Shown here: positions 16,170 through 25,328 of the stretch, one piece after another | Layout: each line of letters begins with the position of its first letter | Position numbering within the stretch: position 1 is the first letter of the stretch | NCBI RefSeq assembly: GCF_018760785.1 | Contig: NZ_JAHHZO010000002.1 | Span: 1-64,000 of the forward strand | Direction: 5' to 3' | Length of the DNA: 64,000 bases | Source of the DNA: Rhizobium sp. CSW-27 | GTDB taxonomy: Bacteria; Pseudomonadota; Alphaproteobacteria; Rhizobiales; Rhizobiaceae | The notes under the pieces: model-generated | Seen by the model: the letters and a program-made list of their open reading frames with translations, nothing else | Databases searched by the model: none | Told to the model about the DNA's origin: nothing | Position numbers and translations under genes: made by a program

Positions 16170-16964
16170 CTAAGGACTGGCGATGGCGTCTCCCTGAACC
16201 GATCGCAATTGACGTCCTGCCGCGATGACCGCCTGGGCCGAGGGCGCGATCGGGTAATGGTCGACGCGCCGATCGAGCGCAATCAGGTTGAAGCGTGTCG
16301 GATCCAGCAGTTCCCGCCGAAATGTGACGACATAGGGGCCAAGGACCATGTAAAAATCATTCCATCGGGCAATGTCGTGGCGCATCGTGTCCAGCAGGTC
16401 AGAAGGGATGGGGAAAGGGCGAATGCCGTCCCGCATCATGGCGATCCCCTTGTCAAGAACGGCCTGCCCGTCGGTCTTGCCCTTGCTGAGCTTCATGCGC
16501 CAGGAACTGATCTCGCTTTGTCCATTGCCGCGTACCTGGAGAAAGACAGAGGCGGCCTCCGTCGTGGATGCGGCAGACCAGAAGCCGAGGCACTGCCAGT
16601 TGCCGTCGGAATCGACGGTGAACTGCGGCGGTTCCTGCTCTTCCTCGGCCAGCATCTTGCATTGCAGCGCCGGATCGATGGCGGGTTTCAGATTTGCGAC
16701 GATCTGCGGCACGGGCCTCCTGATGAACCATGGACTGCGCGAGCGGTGCGTGACGCGCTCGGTCTTGTGGATGTGTTCACCCGCGGGCTGCTGAATGTCG
16801 AGGCCGAGACGATGCCGCAGAAGTTTCCAGTTGCGGGCATCATTGGCAAACAGCACCGTGCCCACCGTGGCACCGGTTCCCAGCAGCAGCCAGACCGCCA
16901 GTGCCCAGCGACGTTTCGGGCGCGGCAACTTGCCCATGGCCTGTTGATCGCTCTGTGTCGTCAT
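16170..16964 (-). CDS. Single-pass membrane-anchored protein of unknown function
   Basis: A 264-aa protein I do not recognise by family. A short basic cytoplasmic tail precedes one membrane segment at about residues 20-41 (WALAVWLLLGTGATVGTVLF). The rest should be periplasmic, with two Cys (ALQCKML and NWQCLGF) that could form a disulfide, and a C-terminal stretch FYMVLGPYVVTFRRELLDP. The next minus-strand gene upstream (17120-17716) is also exported. Both lie just before the polysaccharide export genes on the opposite strand, a weak hint of an envelope role. Confidence 0.65.
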   Translation of the reverse strand: MTTQSDQQAMGKLPRPKRRWALAVWLLLGTGATVGTVLFANDARNWKLLRHRLGLDIQQPAGEHIHKTERVTHRSRSPWFIRRPVPQIVANLKPAIDPALQCKMLAEEEQEPPQFTVDSDGNWQCLGFWSAASTTEAASVFLQVRGNGQSEISSWRMKLSKGKTDGQAVLDKGIAMMRDGIRPFPIPSDLLDTMRHDIARWNDFYMVLGPYVVTFRRELLDPTRFNLIALDRRVDHYPIAPSAQAVIAAGRQLRSVQGDAIASP

Positions 16965-17119
16965 GCCGCCGCTGATTATTCGATGAACAGTATCGCAATA
17001 ATCCTGAGGTGGATCAGTTTCAACAACCGGTCAAGTGGAAGCTGACATCCTGCGGTGCATTTGCCGCTGCTGCGACAGGCGCGGCTGCCGGACGGAGGGC
17101 TTTCTCCCTCCGTTCCTTC

Positions 17120-17716
17120 TCAACGCCCGGCCGATACTTCGTTCCAGAACATCGGATTTTCATCCGATTGAATTTTCAACCAGCGCAGGTCGGTGTCCTG
17201 CCAGTTCTTGATCTCGTCGTTGCGGTTGTCGAGGACAAGGTCTCCCTTGTCCGTGCTGACGACGAGGACGGCGTGTCCGTTGTTGTTCCGCGTCATGGCT
17301 ACCGCCACCCGAAGCTTGTTCTCCGGCCATCCGAGTTTCGCCAGACGGCTTCGCTTGGTCAGCACGTAGTCCTCGCAGTCACCGTAGCGCACGTCGATAT
17401 CCCAGGAATCGCGGCCGGGGGCATCGTTCATCGGGGTTATGGTGTTGTTGACCTCGACATTTACCCGTTTCAGTTCGCGCAGCAGGTTCGGCGTCAGCAC
17501 CAGCGTGGAAGCGGAGTTGCGCGTTCTGCACTCGTCTCCATGCGCCACGCAGAAACTGACAAAGGCGAAGGGGGCAAGCGTCGGCTTGGCGGCCGCTATC
17601 CGCAGGATCTTCTTCGGGGCGGGTGCCGCCAGACCCGTCGGACCGATGGCGAAGGCCGGAGCACTGCCCGCCAGAATCAGGAGCGCGGCTGCGCATGCAA
17701 TATGGACACGACTCAT
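17120..17716 (-). CDS. Bacterial transglutaminase-like cysteine peptidase (BTLCP, DUF920)
   Basis: A 198-aa exported protein with a signal peptide ending near APAFA (about residue 23). The catalytic triad is visible: Cys in YGDCEDYVLTKRS, His in NNGHAVLVVST and Asp in LVLDNRNDEI. This is the standard BTLCP layout. Some family members (LapG) cleave an outer-membrane adhesin in response to cyclic di-GMP, but no LapD partner or large adhesin gene is seen here, and many rhizobial members are uncharacterised. ATG 17716 gives a well-formed signal peptide; an ATG ten codons upstream would add a charged extension. Confidence 0.87.
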   Translation of the reverse strand: MSRVHIACAAALLILAGSAPAFAIGPTGLAAPAPKKILRIAAAKPTLAPFAFVSFCVAHGDECRTRNSASTLVLTPNLLRELKRVNVEVNNTITPMNDAPGRDSWDIDVRYGDCEDYVLTKRSRLAKLGWPENKLRVAVAMTRNNNGHAVLVVSTDKGDLVLDNRNDEIKNWQDTDLRWLKIQSDENPMFWNEVSAGR

Positions 17717-17803
17717 GATTTCGTCCCGTTCAAGTTGCCGGCGCATCGAATTCTCTGCGCCTTTCTGGGACGGTTTTAAGCTGGCAGCATGCGATGTTGC
17801 CTT

Positions 17804-17816
17804 AAGTGGAACACTT
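17804..17816. promoter_or_regulatory. Short inverted repeat in the intergenic region before the polysaccharide genes
   Basis: AAGTG, three bases, CACTT, within an A/T-rich stretch between the divergent cysteine-peptidase and polymerase genes. It could be an operator for either direction. I cannot name a regulator. Confidence 0.2.
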
Positions 17817-18012
17817 CAATTTGAGCTATGACCGCTTTTTTCGGCAAATCGGCAGGATGTGTCCCGATATGGTGAGAAACGCACAGTAACCGACGAAATA
17901 TCATGTCCTGACGATCTGCACTCAGTTTGCACTTGAATATCCGAACGGACTAAGTCTTATTGCCGCAGTCTTCGGGACATGACCATCTTGCCGTGCAAAG
18001 GGCCGTAGTGCG

Positions 18013-19491
18013 TTGGTAGCGAAATCAGCGACATTTGTTTCGGGCAGCCAGAGATCCGGCAGTTCATCCGAACCGGAAGACGAAACGATTCTGCGACGTG
18101 TTCTTCGACAGGTTGCGACGGGCCTGCTTGTTCTTTCCGTCGTGGTGACGATGCTGACGCAAGGGGCGGTCTATCCGGTTTCCATCAGTCTGGCCTGCAT
18201 CCTGATGGCCGCAAGCATGGCCTTGGCTTATCTGGCCATGGGGCTGCCCAGGGCGACGCGCAGTCTGTTTGTGGCGGTCCTGGCCTGCTGGCTGTTTGCC
18301 GTGCTGTGGAGTGTGGTGCAGACGCTGGATACGCCTTTCGGGCTTGCGGGACATTCTGCCTGGCGGGTCTTGCCCGAGTTCGGGATCAAAGCCACCGCCT
18401 CCATTTCCCCGATGCCCGGCGCGGTTCCGGATGCCATTCTGTCGATCAGCCTGCCTGCCATGGCGATCCTGACGGTGCTGATGCTGTTCCGGCGCGACTC
18501 CGTCATCGAACGGGCTCTCCGCGTGTTTGCCGTTGCCGGCGGCCTGATGGCGGTGTTTGCGCTGTTCCAGTATGTCGCGTTTCCCCGCTCTTTGATGTTC
18601 GGAGACAAGCAATATTACCTGGGCAATCTGACGGCCCCGTTTGTCAACCGCAATACTGCGGCGACGTTCTACGGCGTCACGCTGATTGCGCTGCTGTCTA
18701 CCTACAAGGGCTTTCGATTCCAGCTGATCCCGGGGAGTCCCTTCCTTTACCGGCGTTCCGGCTGGACGCCGGCGCAGGCGATGCGCTGGGCTCTTCTGGT
18801 TTTTGCCGCGTTTGGCGCCGTGCTGGCGACAAGTTCGCGTGGCGGGGTTCTGGCGACGTTCATCGCCCTTTTTGCCATGTTCACTCTGGCGACATTCTTT
18901 CCTGCTACACCGCACACGGAAGCAGGCCTTGCGGCACGAACGACGGAAGACGGCAAGACGCGCGTTATCAGGATCATCGGCATCCTCCTGGCGCTCCTGA
19001 TCGTCGCCGGCGTCTTTGCCGGTCGTGTGGTGCTGCGCGCGGAAGTTCAGGGGTCGGAGGATGGTCGGTTCTGTGTGTTGCCAGGCATTCTGGCGGCAAT
19101 CCGCGACAATCTTGTGCTGGGGGCAGGGCCTGGCGCCTTCATCAACGTCTTTCCGGCCTACCGTGACGCTGCGTGCGGGGTGACTGGTGTCTGGGACATG
19201 GCGCACAACGTTTATTTGGATGGTATGCTCGGTTTGGGGCTTCCCTTCATCATGGTCGTGCTTGTTCTCTTTGCCACAGTAATGCAGTTGCTGCGCCGTG
19301 GACTTTTAAACCGGAAGAGCCGTAGATTTGTCGTTGTCGGTGGTATAGCGTCAATCATTCTTGTGGCGATTCATTCGGCTATCGATTTCTCGTTGCAAAT
19401 ACCCGGCTTTGCAACGTGGTGGGCTGTTTACCTTGGCATGATTGGATCCATTGGTGGCGGACGTTTGAGCTCCTCCGAAATGAAAAATTAA
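18013..19491 (+). CDS. Wzy/O-antigen-ligase-family polysaccharide polymerase
   Basis: A 492-aa inner-membrane protein with about 10-12 hydrophobic segments. The Wzy_C signature is present: SSRGGVLATF near residue 275, GAGPGAFINVFPAYRD near 375 and WDMAHNVYLDGMLGLGLPF near 396, on periplasmic loops that carry the catalytic Arg/His residues of the family. It should polymerise or ligate lipid-linked repeat units. TTG 18013 is about nine bases after AAAGGG; no ATG lies near. It heads a co-directional set with Wza-like and Wzc-like genes. The last quarter of the gene is visibly richer in A/T than the first part. Confidence 0.87.
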   Translation: MVAKSATFVSGSQRSGSSSEPEDETILRRVLRQVATGLLVLSVVVTMLTQGAVYPVSISLACILMAASMALAYLAMGLPRATRSLFVAVLACWLFAVLWSVVQTLDTPFGLAGHSAWRVLPEFGIKATASISPMPGAVPDAILSISLPAMAILTVLMLFRRDSVIERALRVFAVAGGLMAVFALFQYVAFPRSLMFGDKQYYLGNLTAPFVNRNTAATFYGVTLIALLSTYKGFRFQLIPGSPFLYRRSGWTPAQAMRWALLVFAAFGAVLATSSRGGVLATFIALFAMFTLATFFPATPHTEAGLAARTTEDGKTRVIRIIGILLALLIVAGVFAGRVVLRAEVQGSEDGRFCVLPGILAAIRDNLVLGAGPGAFINVFPAYRDAACGVTGVWDMAHNVYLDGMLGLGLPFIMVVLVLFATVMQLLRRGLLNRKSRRFVVVGGIASIILVAIHSAIDFSLQIPGFATWWAVYLGMIGSIGGGRLSSSEMKN

Positions 19492-19632
19492 CCATAATGT
19501 TGTTGTCTATTTGCTACACGTACATTCAGGATTCCTTGAAAAGTGTGCGGTGCGAAAGAAAATGCTGGAGCCGCGAGGCTATCCATAATTTAGTATGAGC
19601 AACCTCTCAATGATATGGCGGGACTGACGGGG

Positions 19633-20811
19633 ATGAAGGCAAATCGTATTTTATCAATTGCTATGGCAAGTCTTCTGGCCGGATGTACAACGCTTCCGCG
19701 GTCCGGGCCGGATCAGCGGGCAGTGGATGCTGGAGCTTCAGTCAAGGTCGCTTCGCCTGAGCAGAAGGTCGGCATCGACTATGCCTTGGTCGATATTACG
19801 GAATCTGTTTTGCAGCATGTTGCCCAGGCTTCTTCCGGCAGTCTGAGCGGGGGCTTCGGTGGTGGCCGTGGCGGTGTGCCGGATATTCTGCTGGGTGTGG
19901 GTGACACGGTTCAGGTTGCAATCTTCGAGGCGCAGGCGGGCGGTCTGTTCATTCCGGCCGATGCAGGATCTCGCCCCGGCAATTATATTACGCTTCCCAA
20001 TCAAACCGTTGATCGCCAAGGTAATATTACTGTTCCTTATGCGGGCACCATTCGTGCGGCGGGTCGTCGTGTGGATGATGTTCAGATCGAAATTGCCAGC
20101 CGCCTGGCAAATCGCGCCATCGAACCTCAGGTCGTTCTGACGGTCGTGGATAGCCGTTCGCGGGAAGCCGCAGTGCTCGGGGATGTAAACTCTCCGAAGA
20201 AAATAGATCTTAGCCCTGCGGGCGAGCGTGTCCTTGATGTGATTTCCGAGGCGGGGGGCCTGAGTGGGCCTGCTGCGGAAACGACCATCACGGTTCAGCG
20301 CGGCGGACGTCAGGCGACGGTTGCCTACAATCTGCTTGCGAGAAACTCTGCTGAAAATATCTATGTTCAGCCGGGAGATACCGTGATCGTGCGGCGTGAG
20401 CGCCGTACATTTCTTGCTTTCGGTGTGACGGGCCAAAGCGGGAGTATCGATTTCGAAGACTCCGATCTGATGCTGGGAGACGCGTTGGCAAAAGCCGGCG
20501 GGCTTCTGGATGACAAGGCAGAGCCAACGGCTGTGTTTCTGTACCGTGTCGTCAGCCGCGATTTCCTTTCGAGTATTGGTGTGGATACCAAGCGGTTCCG
20601 TTCGGAGCAGGTTCCCGTCATTTTCCGAGCCAATCTCCGGGATCCGGCAGGTTTCTTTGCTGTCCAGAAGTTCCCGATGCAGAACAAGGATGTGCTCTAC
20701 GTCTCGACGTCTGATGCCGTTGAGCTGACGAAGTTCCTGACTATCCTGAATTCGGCGACGTCTTCGGTGAATAACGTCGTGAATACACGCGATAACCTGA
20801 GAAACAACTGA
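19633..20811 (+). CDS. Outer-membrane polysaccharide export lipoprotein (Wza family)
   Basis: A 392-aa lipoprotein. ATG 19633 gives a signal peptide with lipobox LLAGC, so the mature protein starts at Cys18. The polysaccharide export domain begins at about residue 85 (DILLGVGDTVQVAIFEAQAG) and includes QGNITVPYAGTIRAAGR. It is followed by repeated SLBB-like domains (AVLGDVNSPKKIDL, then ERVLDVISEAGGL and DALAKAGGL). It should form the outer-membrane channel for the polymer made by the neighbouring Wzy, driven by the Wzc-like protein. An earlier ATG at 19615 would weaken the signal peptide. Confidence 0.9.
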   Translation: MKANRILSIAMASLLAGCTTLPRSGPDQRAVDAGASVKVASPEQKVGIDYALVDITESVLQHVAQASSGSLSGGFGGGRGGVPDILLGVGDTVQVAIFEAQAGGLFIPADAGSRPGNYITLPNQTVDRQGNITVPYAGTIRAAGRRVDDVQIEIASRLANRAIEPQVVLTVVDSRSREAAVLGDVNSPKKIDLSPAGERVLDVISEAGGLSGPAAETTITVQRGGRQATVAYNLLARNSAENIYVQPGDTVIVRRERRTFLAFGVTGQSGSIDFEDSDLMLGDALAKAGGLLDDKAEPTAVFLYRVVSRDFLSSIGVDTKRFRSEQVPVIFRANLRDPAGFFAVQKFPMQNKDVLYVSTSDAVELTKFLTILNSATSSVNNVVNTRDNLRNN

Positions 20812-20939
20812 TAGTGCTGGAGCTCGTGCCGGCATTAGGGTTAAGTGCCGATTGTTGGTGCGAGCGCCACGGAAATGCTTGAATTTCGCCGTTGTTTGCG
20901 TCCTATGGTCAACTGAAATTTAACAGGAGTTCGCTCGTC

Positions 20940-21650
20940 ATGGGCCTTATAACTCGAAATGCTCAGATCATCGCGTCGAGCTTGACTCTGTTCATGGGTT
21001 TGCCGGCCCTTGCGCAGGATGCGACGCCTGCTGCGCCGAATACGGAGCAGGCAGCCAGTAATCCGGCGCCGGTTGTAACCGCTGCGACGCCGGAAGACCT
21101 CTCTGCTTTCCTCGGGAATCCGCAGAGCATTCTGGCGGTGGATGTGGCGGAATTACCGACCCGCGTTGCCTCACTCTTGTTGGCTGCCGTGTCTGCCGAG
21201 AAACTGACGGAAGCCCTGACCGCCTTACAGGCCGCTGCGCTGACAGCAAGCCCTGGCCAGGCGGCGGCGCTTGTCTCTGGTTCCAACCTGGCCGCTGCTA
21301 CACTTGCGGCAGGCAACAATCAGGTGGCTGCTGCGCAGATTCAGGTCGCTGTCGCGTCGAGTGCGCAGCTTGCTGAGGCATCTCGGCGAAGCGCAACCGA
21401 TACTCAGACAGCCGAAACTGGCGTCGTGGGTGGTGGCGCGGCAATCGGTACTGCCGGAGGGGATGCCGCAATTGGCACCGCTGGCGGCGATGCGGCCGGC
21501 GCTGGTGGGGCTGGCGGCGGCGGCACCGAGGGTGGCACGACAACAACCGCGAGTGGAACGGGTACGTTTGGGGGTGCGGGAGGCGGATCATCCAGTGGTT
21601 CGACTGATGATGGCGACACCACCGTGGTTAGCCCGACTACGAGCGGCTAA
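20940..21650 (+). CDS. Exported Ala/Gly-rich protein of unknown function between export genes
   Basis: A 236-aa protein. AGGAG at 20925-20929 selects ATG 20940 and gives a signal peptide cleaved after ALA near residue 24. The middle is strongly Ala-rich and helical (SAEKLTEALTALQAAAL). The C-terminal third is low complexity, Gly/Thr/Ser-rich, with a tandem AAIGTAGGD repeat and an acidic end. I recognise no family. Position between the Wza-like and Wzc-like genes, on the same strand with short gaps, suggests it belongs to the polysaccharide secretion set, perhaps as a periplasmic or cell-surface accessory. Confidence 0.7.
   Translation: MGLITRNAQIIASSLTLFMGLPALAQDATPAAPNTEQAASNPAPVVTAATPEDLSAFLGNPQSILAVDVAELPTRVASLLLAAVSAEKLTEALTALQAAALTASPGQAAALVSGSNLAAATLAAGNNQVAAAQIQVAVASSAQLAEASRRSATDTQTAETGVVGGGAAIGTAGGDAAIGTAGGDAAGAGGAGGGGTEGGTTTTASGTGTFGGAGGGSSSGSTDDGDTTVVSPTTSG
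21436..21492 (+). repeat. Short in-frame tandem repeat (AAIGTAGGD)
   Basis: Two consecutive nine-residue units AAIGTAGGD, followed by a decayed third, are encoded inside the Gly-rich tail of the exported protein. The DNA copies differ at several third positions, so the repeat is old or held at protein level. Confidence 0.5.
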
Positions 21651-21680
21651 CCTCTTTATTGCTATAGTTGGGATTTTCCA

Positions 21681-23957
21681 GTGAATCAACGTGTCGTCGT
21701 TTCGGATTCAAACGGTGTTGAGCCCGGTGAGGCCGCCTTACCTTCATTTGATGCCGAGCATCTGATTGCGATTGCACGGCGTCAGTGGCCCGTGTTGTTG
21801 ATTTCTGTTGTCCTGGCGTTGGTTCTTGGCGTCGTCTACCTTGTGACTGCGGTGCCGATGTACACTGCGACAACACGTGTTCTGATCGACCGCGGTAACA
21901 GCGAGATCGTTCAGCAGCTTTCTACCATAGGCGGTGTGCTCGATGACGAGGCTTCGGTGCTCAGTCAGGTCGAGTTGTTGAAATCCGACAGTATCGGTCT
22001 TGCGACCGTCGATCGGCTGAAACTGCAAGATAACGCCCAGTTCATGGCATCTGACGGCTCACTTCTGGCGAGCGGTCTTGCAATTTTCCGCAGTTTTTTG
22101 TCGGATCTCGGTGCGGGTGTAGATAAGAGCAAGGCAACCTACGTTGATCCGGCAGAGGCGAAGCGTCGGGGGGCGCTGGCGAGGCTGAAGGGCGGCTTGG
22201 GCGTTCAACGCGTTGGACGCGCCTATGTGCTGGAAATTGCTTTTACGGCTGTCTCGCCTGGTTTGGCGGCGCAGATCGCAGACGGAATTGCGGAATCCTA
22301 TCTGAATGACAAGTTGGATTCGAAATATCAGGCGACCAGACGCGCGGGGGAATGGCTTCAAGATCGGATTGAAGAGTTGCGACAGCAATCTCTTGAATCC
22401 GATCTTGCCGTGCAAAAATTTCGTGCTGCACATGGGCTGGTTTCCACAGGTCGAGGCCTCGTATCCGATCAACAGTTGACAGAGCTGAACAGCGCATTGA
22501 TCGTCGCACGGGCAGACACGGCACGGGCACAGGCCCGTTATGATCGAATTCAGGAAATTATCGCAAGTGGTAAGACCGATGCCATCGTCACCGATGCGCT
22601 CGACAGTTCTGTCATCAATACCCTGCGGGAAAAATATCTGAACGCGTCCAAGCTGGAATCTGAAATCACCAGGCGCCTCGGTCCGGATCATATCCAGGCG
22701 GTGCGCCTGCGACAGGAAATGTCGGAATATAACCGCCTCATGTTCGATGAGCTGCGGCGTATCGCTGAAAGCTACCAGAGTGAGCTGGAGGTCGCGCGGT
22801 CCCGTGAGCGTAACATCACGGAGGGGGTCAAGAACGCAACAAAGGTAACTGTGGCGGCAAGCGAAACCCAGGTCCAGTTGCGAGAACTCGAGCGGTCTGC
22901 CGAAACCTACAAGAACCTCTACCAGACGTTTCTGCAGCGCTATCAGGAGGCCGTACAGCAACAGTCTTTCCCGGTTACCGAGGCCCGTATCATCACGCGG
23001 CCGGTGCCGCCCGGAGCACCGAGCAGCCCGCGACGTTCTCTCGTGCTCGTCGCATCCGTCCTGCTCGGTTTAATGGCCGGCGGTGGCGTCGCTGCATTCC
23101 GCGAATTCCGTGATCGCTTCTTCCGCACGGGTGATCAGGTTCGTGACATCCTGGGCCTCGAATATCTGGGAGCTACCCCCGCGATCGCCAAGAAGACTTA
23201 CGACAATGCAGAGGCAACCACGCCGCATCGGGCGCATTACAGGACCACGATTTCCAATTTCGCGCTGACTTATCCGCTGTCGTCTTTCTCCGAAACTCTG
23301 CGCAGCTGTAAGATCGCGGTGGACGTCAATGTGCAGAAGCCGAACAAGGTCGTGGGCTTTGTTTCCTGCCTTCCGGGCGAGGGGAAATCGACAATTGCCG
23401 TCAACTTCGCTCAGGTGGCGGCAAAGAGCGGGCGCACACTGCTGATCGACTGCGACCTTCGCAATCCGGGCGCGACGCGCATGCTTGGTCAGCATGCGGA
23501 TGTCGGCCTGCTGGAGGTGTTGACGGCGGGTTTGCCGTTCAAGTCGGCCCTGTTGAATGATCCGGAATCCGGTCTGGACTTCCTGCCGGTTGTCGTGAAG
23601 CGGAGGATCACCCATTCGTCGGAACTGCTGGCCTCGCCGCAGATGCAGCAGCTTCTGGCGCGGGCAACGGCCGAATATGACTATGTGATCCTTGACCTGC
23701 CGCCGCTGGCGCCGGTTGTGGATGCGCGCGCCATCGCCGGTCGAGTCGACGGTTTCATCATGGTCGTTGAATGGGGCGCGGTTGCCCGCAAGGTGGTGAG
23801 GCAGACGCTGACTGCGGAGCACCAGATCGCCGAGCGCACGATCGGTGTCGTTCTCAACAAGGTCGATGTGCAGAAGCTGAAGCTTTACCGCGAATACGGC
23901 TCCTCGGACTATTACAGCTCGCGTTACAGTTCCTATTACGTGGATCATGAAAGCTGA
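21681..23957 (+). CDS. Polysaccharide co-polymerase with cytoplasmic tyrosine kinase domain (Wzc/ExoP-like)
   Basis: A 758-aa inner-membrane protein that regulates chain length and export. The N-terminal Wzz domain has membrane segments near residues 37-58 and about 450-470, with a long periplasmic coiled-coil part between. The C-terminal BY-kinase has Walker A PGEGKST (565-571), Walker A' LLIDCDLRNP near 588 and Walker B VILDLPP (669-675). It ends in a Tyr-rich tail (YGSSDYYSSRYSSYY), the autophosphorylation cluster. GTG 21681 follows the preceding stop by 30 bases. Being a single-chain Wzc, it could cooperate with the Wza-like lipoprotein two genes upstream. Confidence 0.92.
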   Translation: MNQRVVVSDSNGVEPGEAALPSFDAEHLIAIARRQWPVLLISVVLALVLGVVYLVTAVPMYTATTRVLIDRGNSEIVQQLSTIGGVLDDEASVLSQVELLKSDSIGLATVDRLKLQDNAQFMASDGSLLASGLAIFRSFLSDLGAGVDKSKATYVDPAEAKRRGALARLKGGLGVQRVGRAYVLEIAFTAVSPGLAAQIADGIAESYLNDKLDSKYQATRRAGEWLQDRIEELRQQSLESDLAVQKFRAAHGLVSTGRGLVSDQQLTELNSALIVARADTARAQARYDRIQEIIASGKTDAIVTDALDSSVINTLREKYLNASKLESEITRRLGPDHIQAVRLRQEMSEYNRLMFDELRRIAESYQSELEVARSRERNITEGVKNATKVTVAASETQVQLRELERSAETYKNLYQTFLQRYQEAVQQQSFPVTEARIITRPVPPGAPSSPRRSLVLVASVLLGLMAGGGVAAFREFRDRFFRTGDQVRDILGLEYLGATPAIAKKTYDNAEATTPHRAHYRTTISNFALTYPLSSFSETLRSCKIAVDVNVQKPNKVVGFVSCLPGEGKSTIAVNFAQVAAKSGRTLLIDCDLRNPGATRMLGQHADVGLLEVLTAGLPFKSALLNDPESGLDFLPVVVKRRITHSSELLASPQMQQLLARATAEYDYVILDLPPLAPVVDARAIAGRVDGFIMVVEWGAVARKVVRQTLTAEHQIAERTIGVVLNKVDVQKLKLYREYGSSDYYSSRYSSYYVDHES

Positions 23958-24657
23958 TCCTGTCATAGGCGTAATCCTTCTCGGGGCCGCAGCATGTGTC
24001 TGCGGCCTTGCCTTGAAGACGATTCCCGTGTCGGTCGCCGCGCGCGAGATGGTTGACGTCAGGCGCGTTGCCTTCGGCAAGGATCCTGTTTCCAGCGCCG
24101 CAGTCGACGAGGCTCTCACGCGCGCCGATGCTGTTCTTGCCGCGTGTCAGCCCCAGGGTGTGACGGCAGTCGTTGATCTTGTGACCTGGAAGGCGGACCA
24201 GATCGATCCACGCCAGGATCGTGACGCTTGGGTTGCCGACCTCCGACAGGTTGAGGATTATTCGCGACGCGGCCTCGCCTGCGAACCGACCGATGGCGCG
24301 CTCTGGGCACGGCTCGCTTTCGCGCGCTGGTTCCTCGGTGGCACTGCGGAAGAACAGGCAAAGCTGCTGGGCTATTCCCAGAGCTATGCGCCGTCGGAAT
24401 TTGCAGTCATCCGCACCCGTTTCTTCCAGTGGCGGCGTGTTTCGCCGGCGGTGCTTGCTCTTGCGCGCGACCACCTTGAGGCCGATATCCGAACCACTCT
24501 TCTGGCGGTGCCGCCGCGTGATGCCGTGGATTTCCTCTCCGACCTGCCGCCGGCCGTTTTCGATATGGTGCAGGAGCAGATGCCTCTTGTTCCGCCGGAG
24601 CGGATCGAAGCTCTGCAGGCGGTCAAGGGTTCGGAAATGCTGTTTCCCGTCCCCTAA
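23947..24657 (+). CDS. Membrane-anchored protein of unknown function, last gene of the polysaccharide set
   Basis: A 236-aa protein whose start overlaps the Wzc-like gene by 11 bases, implying coupled translation. A single hydrophobic segment lies at residues 6-25 (VIGVILLGAAACVCGLALKT). The remainder should be periplasmic, with two Cys (AACQPQG, GLACEPTDG) and helical repeats reminiscent of TPR-like folds (GALWARLAFARWFLGGTAEEQ). I recognise no named family. Small proteins of this type often sit at the end of exopolysaccharide operons; a role in assembly is inferred from coupling only. Confidence 0.7.
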   Translation: MKADPVIGVILLGAAACVCGLALKTIPVSVAAREMVDVRRVAFGKDPVSSAAVDEALTRADAVLAACQPQGVTAVVDLVTWKADQIDPRQDRDAWVADLRQVEDYSRRGLACEPTDGALWARLAFARWFLGGTAEEQAKLLGYSQSYAPSEFAVIRTRFFQWRRVSPAVLALARDHLEADIRTTLLAVPPRDAVDFLSDLPPAVFDMVQEQMPLVPPERIEALQAVKGSEMLFPVP

Positions 24658-25328
24658 CCGACCAGCATCGGTGGTGCACCAGACAGGATCGGGTCTGGCG
24701 TGAAAGTCGCGGGTGACAGGTGGTTCGCCCGCAACAGGTGCGGTAGGAAAGCCCGGGCCGCACCAGATGCAGGGGCGGAGACCATCTGGCCACTTATTCA
24801 AAGACAATCTTCGGCAGGGCGCATTCAAGGGCTTCCTTGCCGAGATTGTCCGTAACCGCCCAATTGTGGCCGCGGGTCGGAGATGGGCGTGCTTGTTTAT
24901 GATCCGTCTATAACGACATCGTTAACGTCAAGACATATTGCCTGCGGTAGCAATCGGGCCGTCACGACTGTCTTACTCCTGCGCCTGACATGCAGTGTGT
25001 CATGTCGATGACGGATGAAGGGTTCGTGCTGCGGGCAAGGGGACGCCTGCCGACTGTCTCCTCATCCGAAAAGTCTGTTGCCAGCGCATCTCAACGCTCC
25101 TGAACTTGTGCCGGTCCGGTGAGTTGGTCTCGGAGGTCGCGCTTGGCGGTGCGGTGCGGCGCGCGGTAAGAAATGGCGTCCTGATGTGTGCTGTCAGCTT
25201 TTCGCATCGATGCGCGGGATCATTCTTTTGCCACAGGCGTTGAGGACAAGGAGTTGCTGGACTGACATATCGCCCAGCAGCCAGAATAAAAGAAAAGCCA
25301 GAACAAAAGAAAAGAATGGAGTACAGGG
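24658..25328. other. About 670 bases without a convincing gene
   Basis: Short open frames exist on both strands but none has a ribosome site plus protein-like composition. The notable items are a perfect TAACGA-CA-TCGTTA inverted repeat at 24911-24924 in an A/T-rich patch, and an A-rich leader just before the DUF992 gene. I see no RNA gene or repeat. Confidence 0.5.
24911..24924. promoter_or_regulatory. Inverted repeat TAACGA-CA-TCGTTA
   Basis: Two perfect six-base arms separated by two bases, in the long intergenic region between the polysaccharide set and the DUF992 gene. The form suits a dimeric regulator. No regulator can be assigned. Confidence 0.25.

Noticed and set aside
24713-24913. 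A 66-codon frame in the gap after the polysaccharide set
   Set aside because: It has no ribosome site or family resemblance, and its composition is like surrounding shadow frames.
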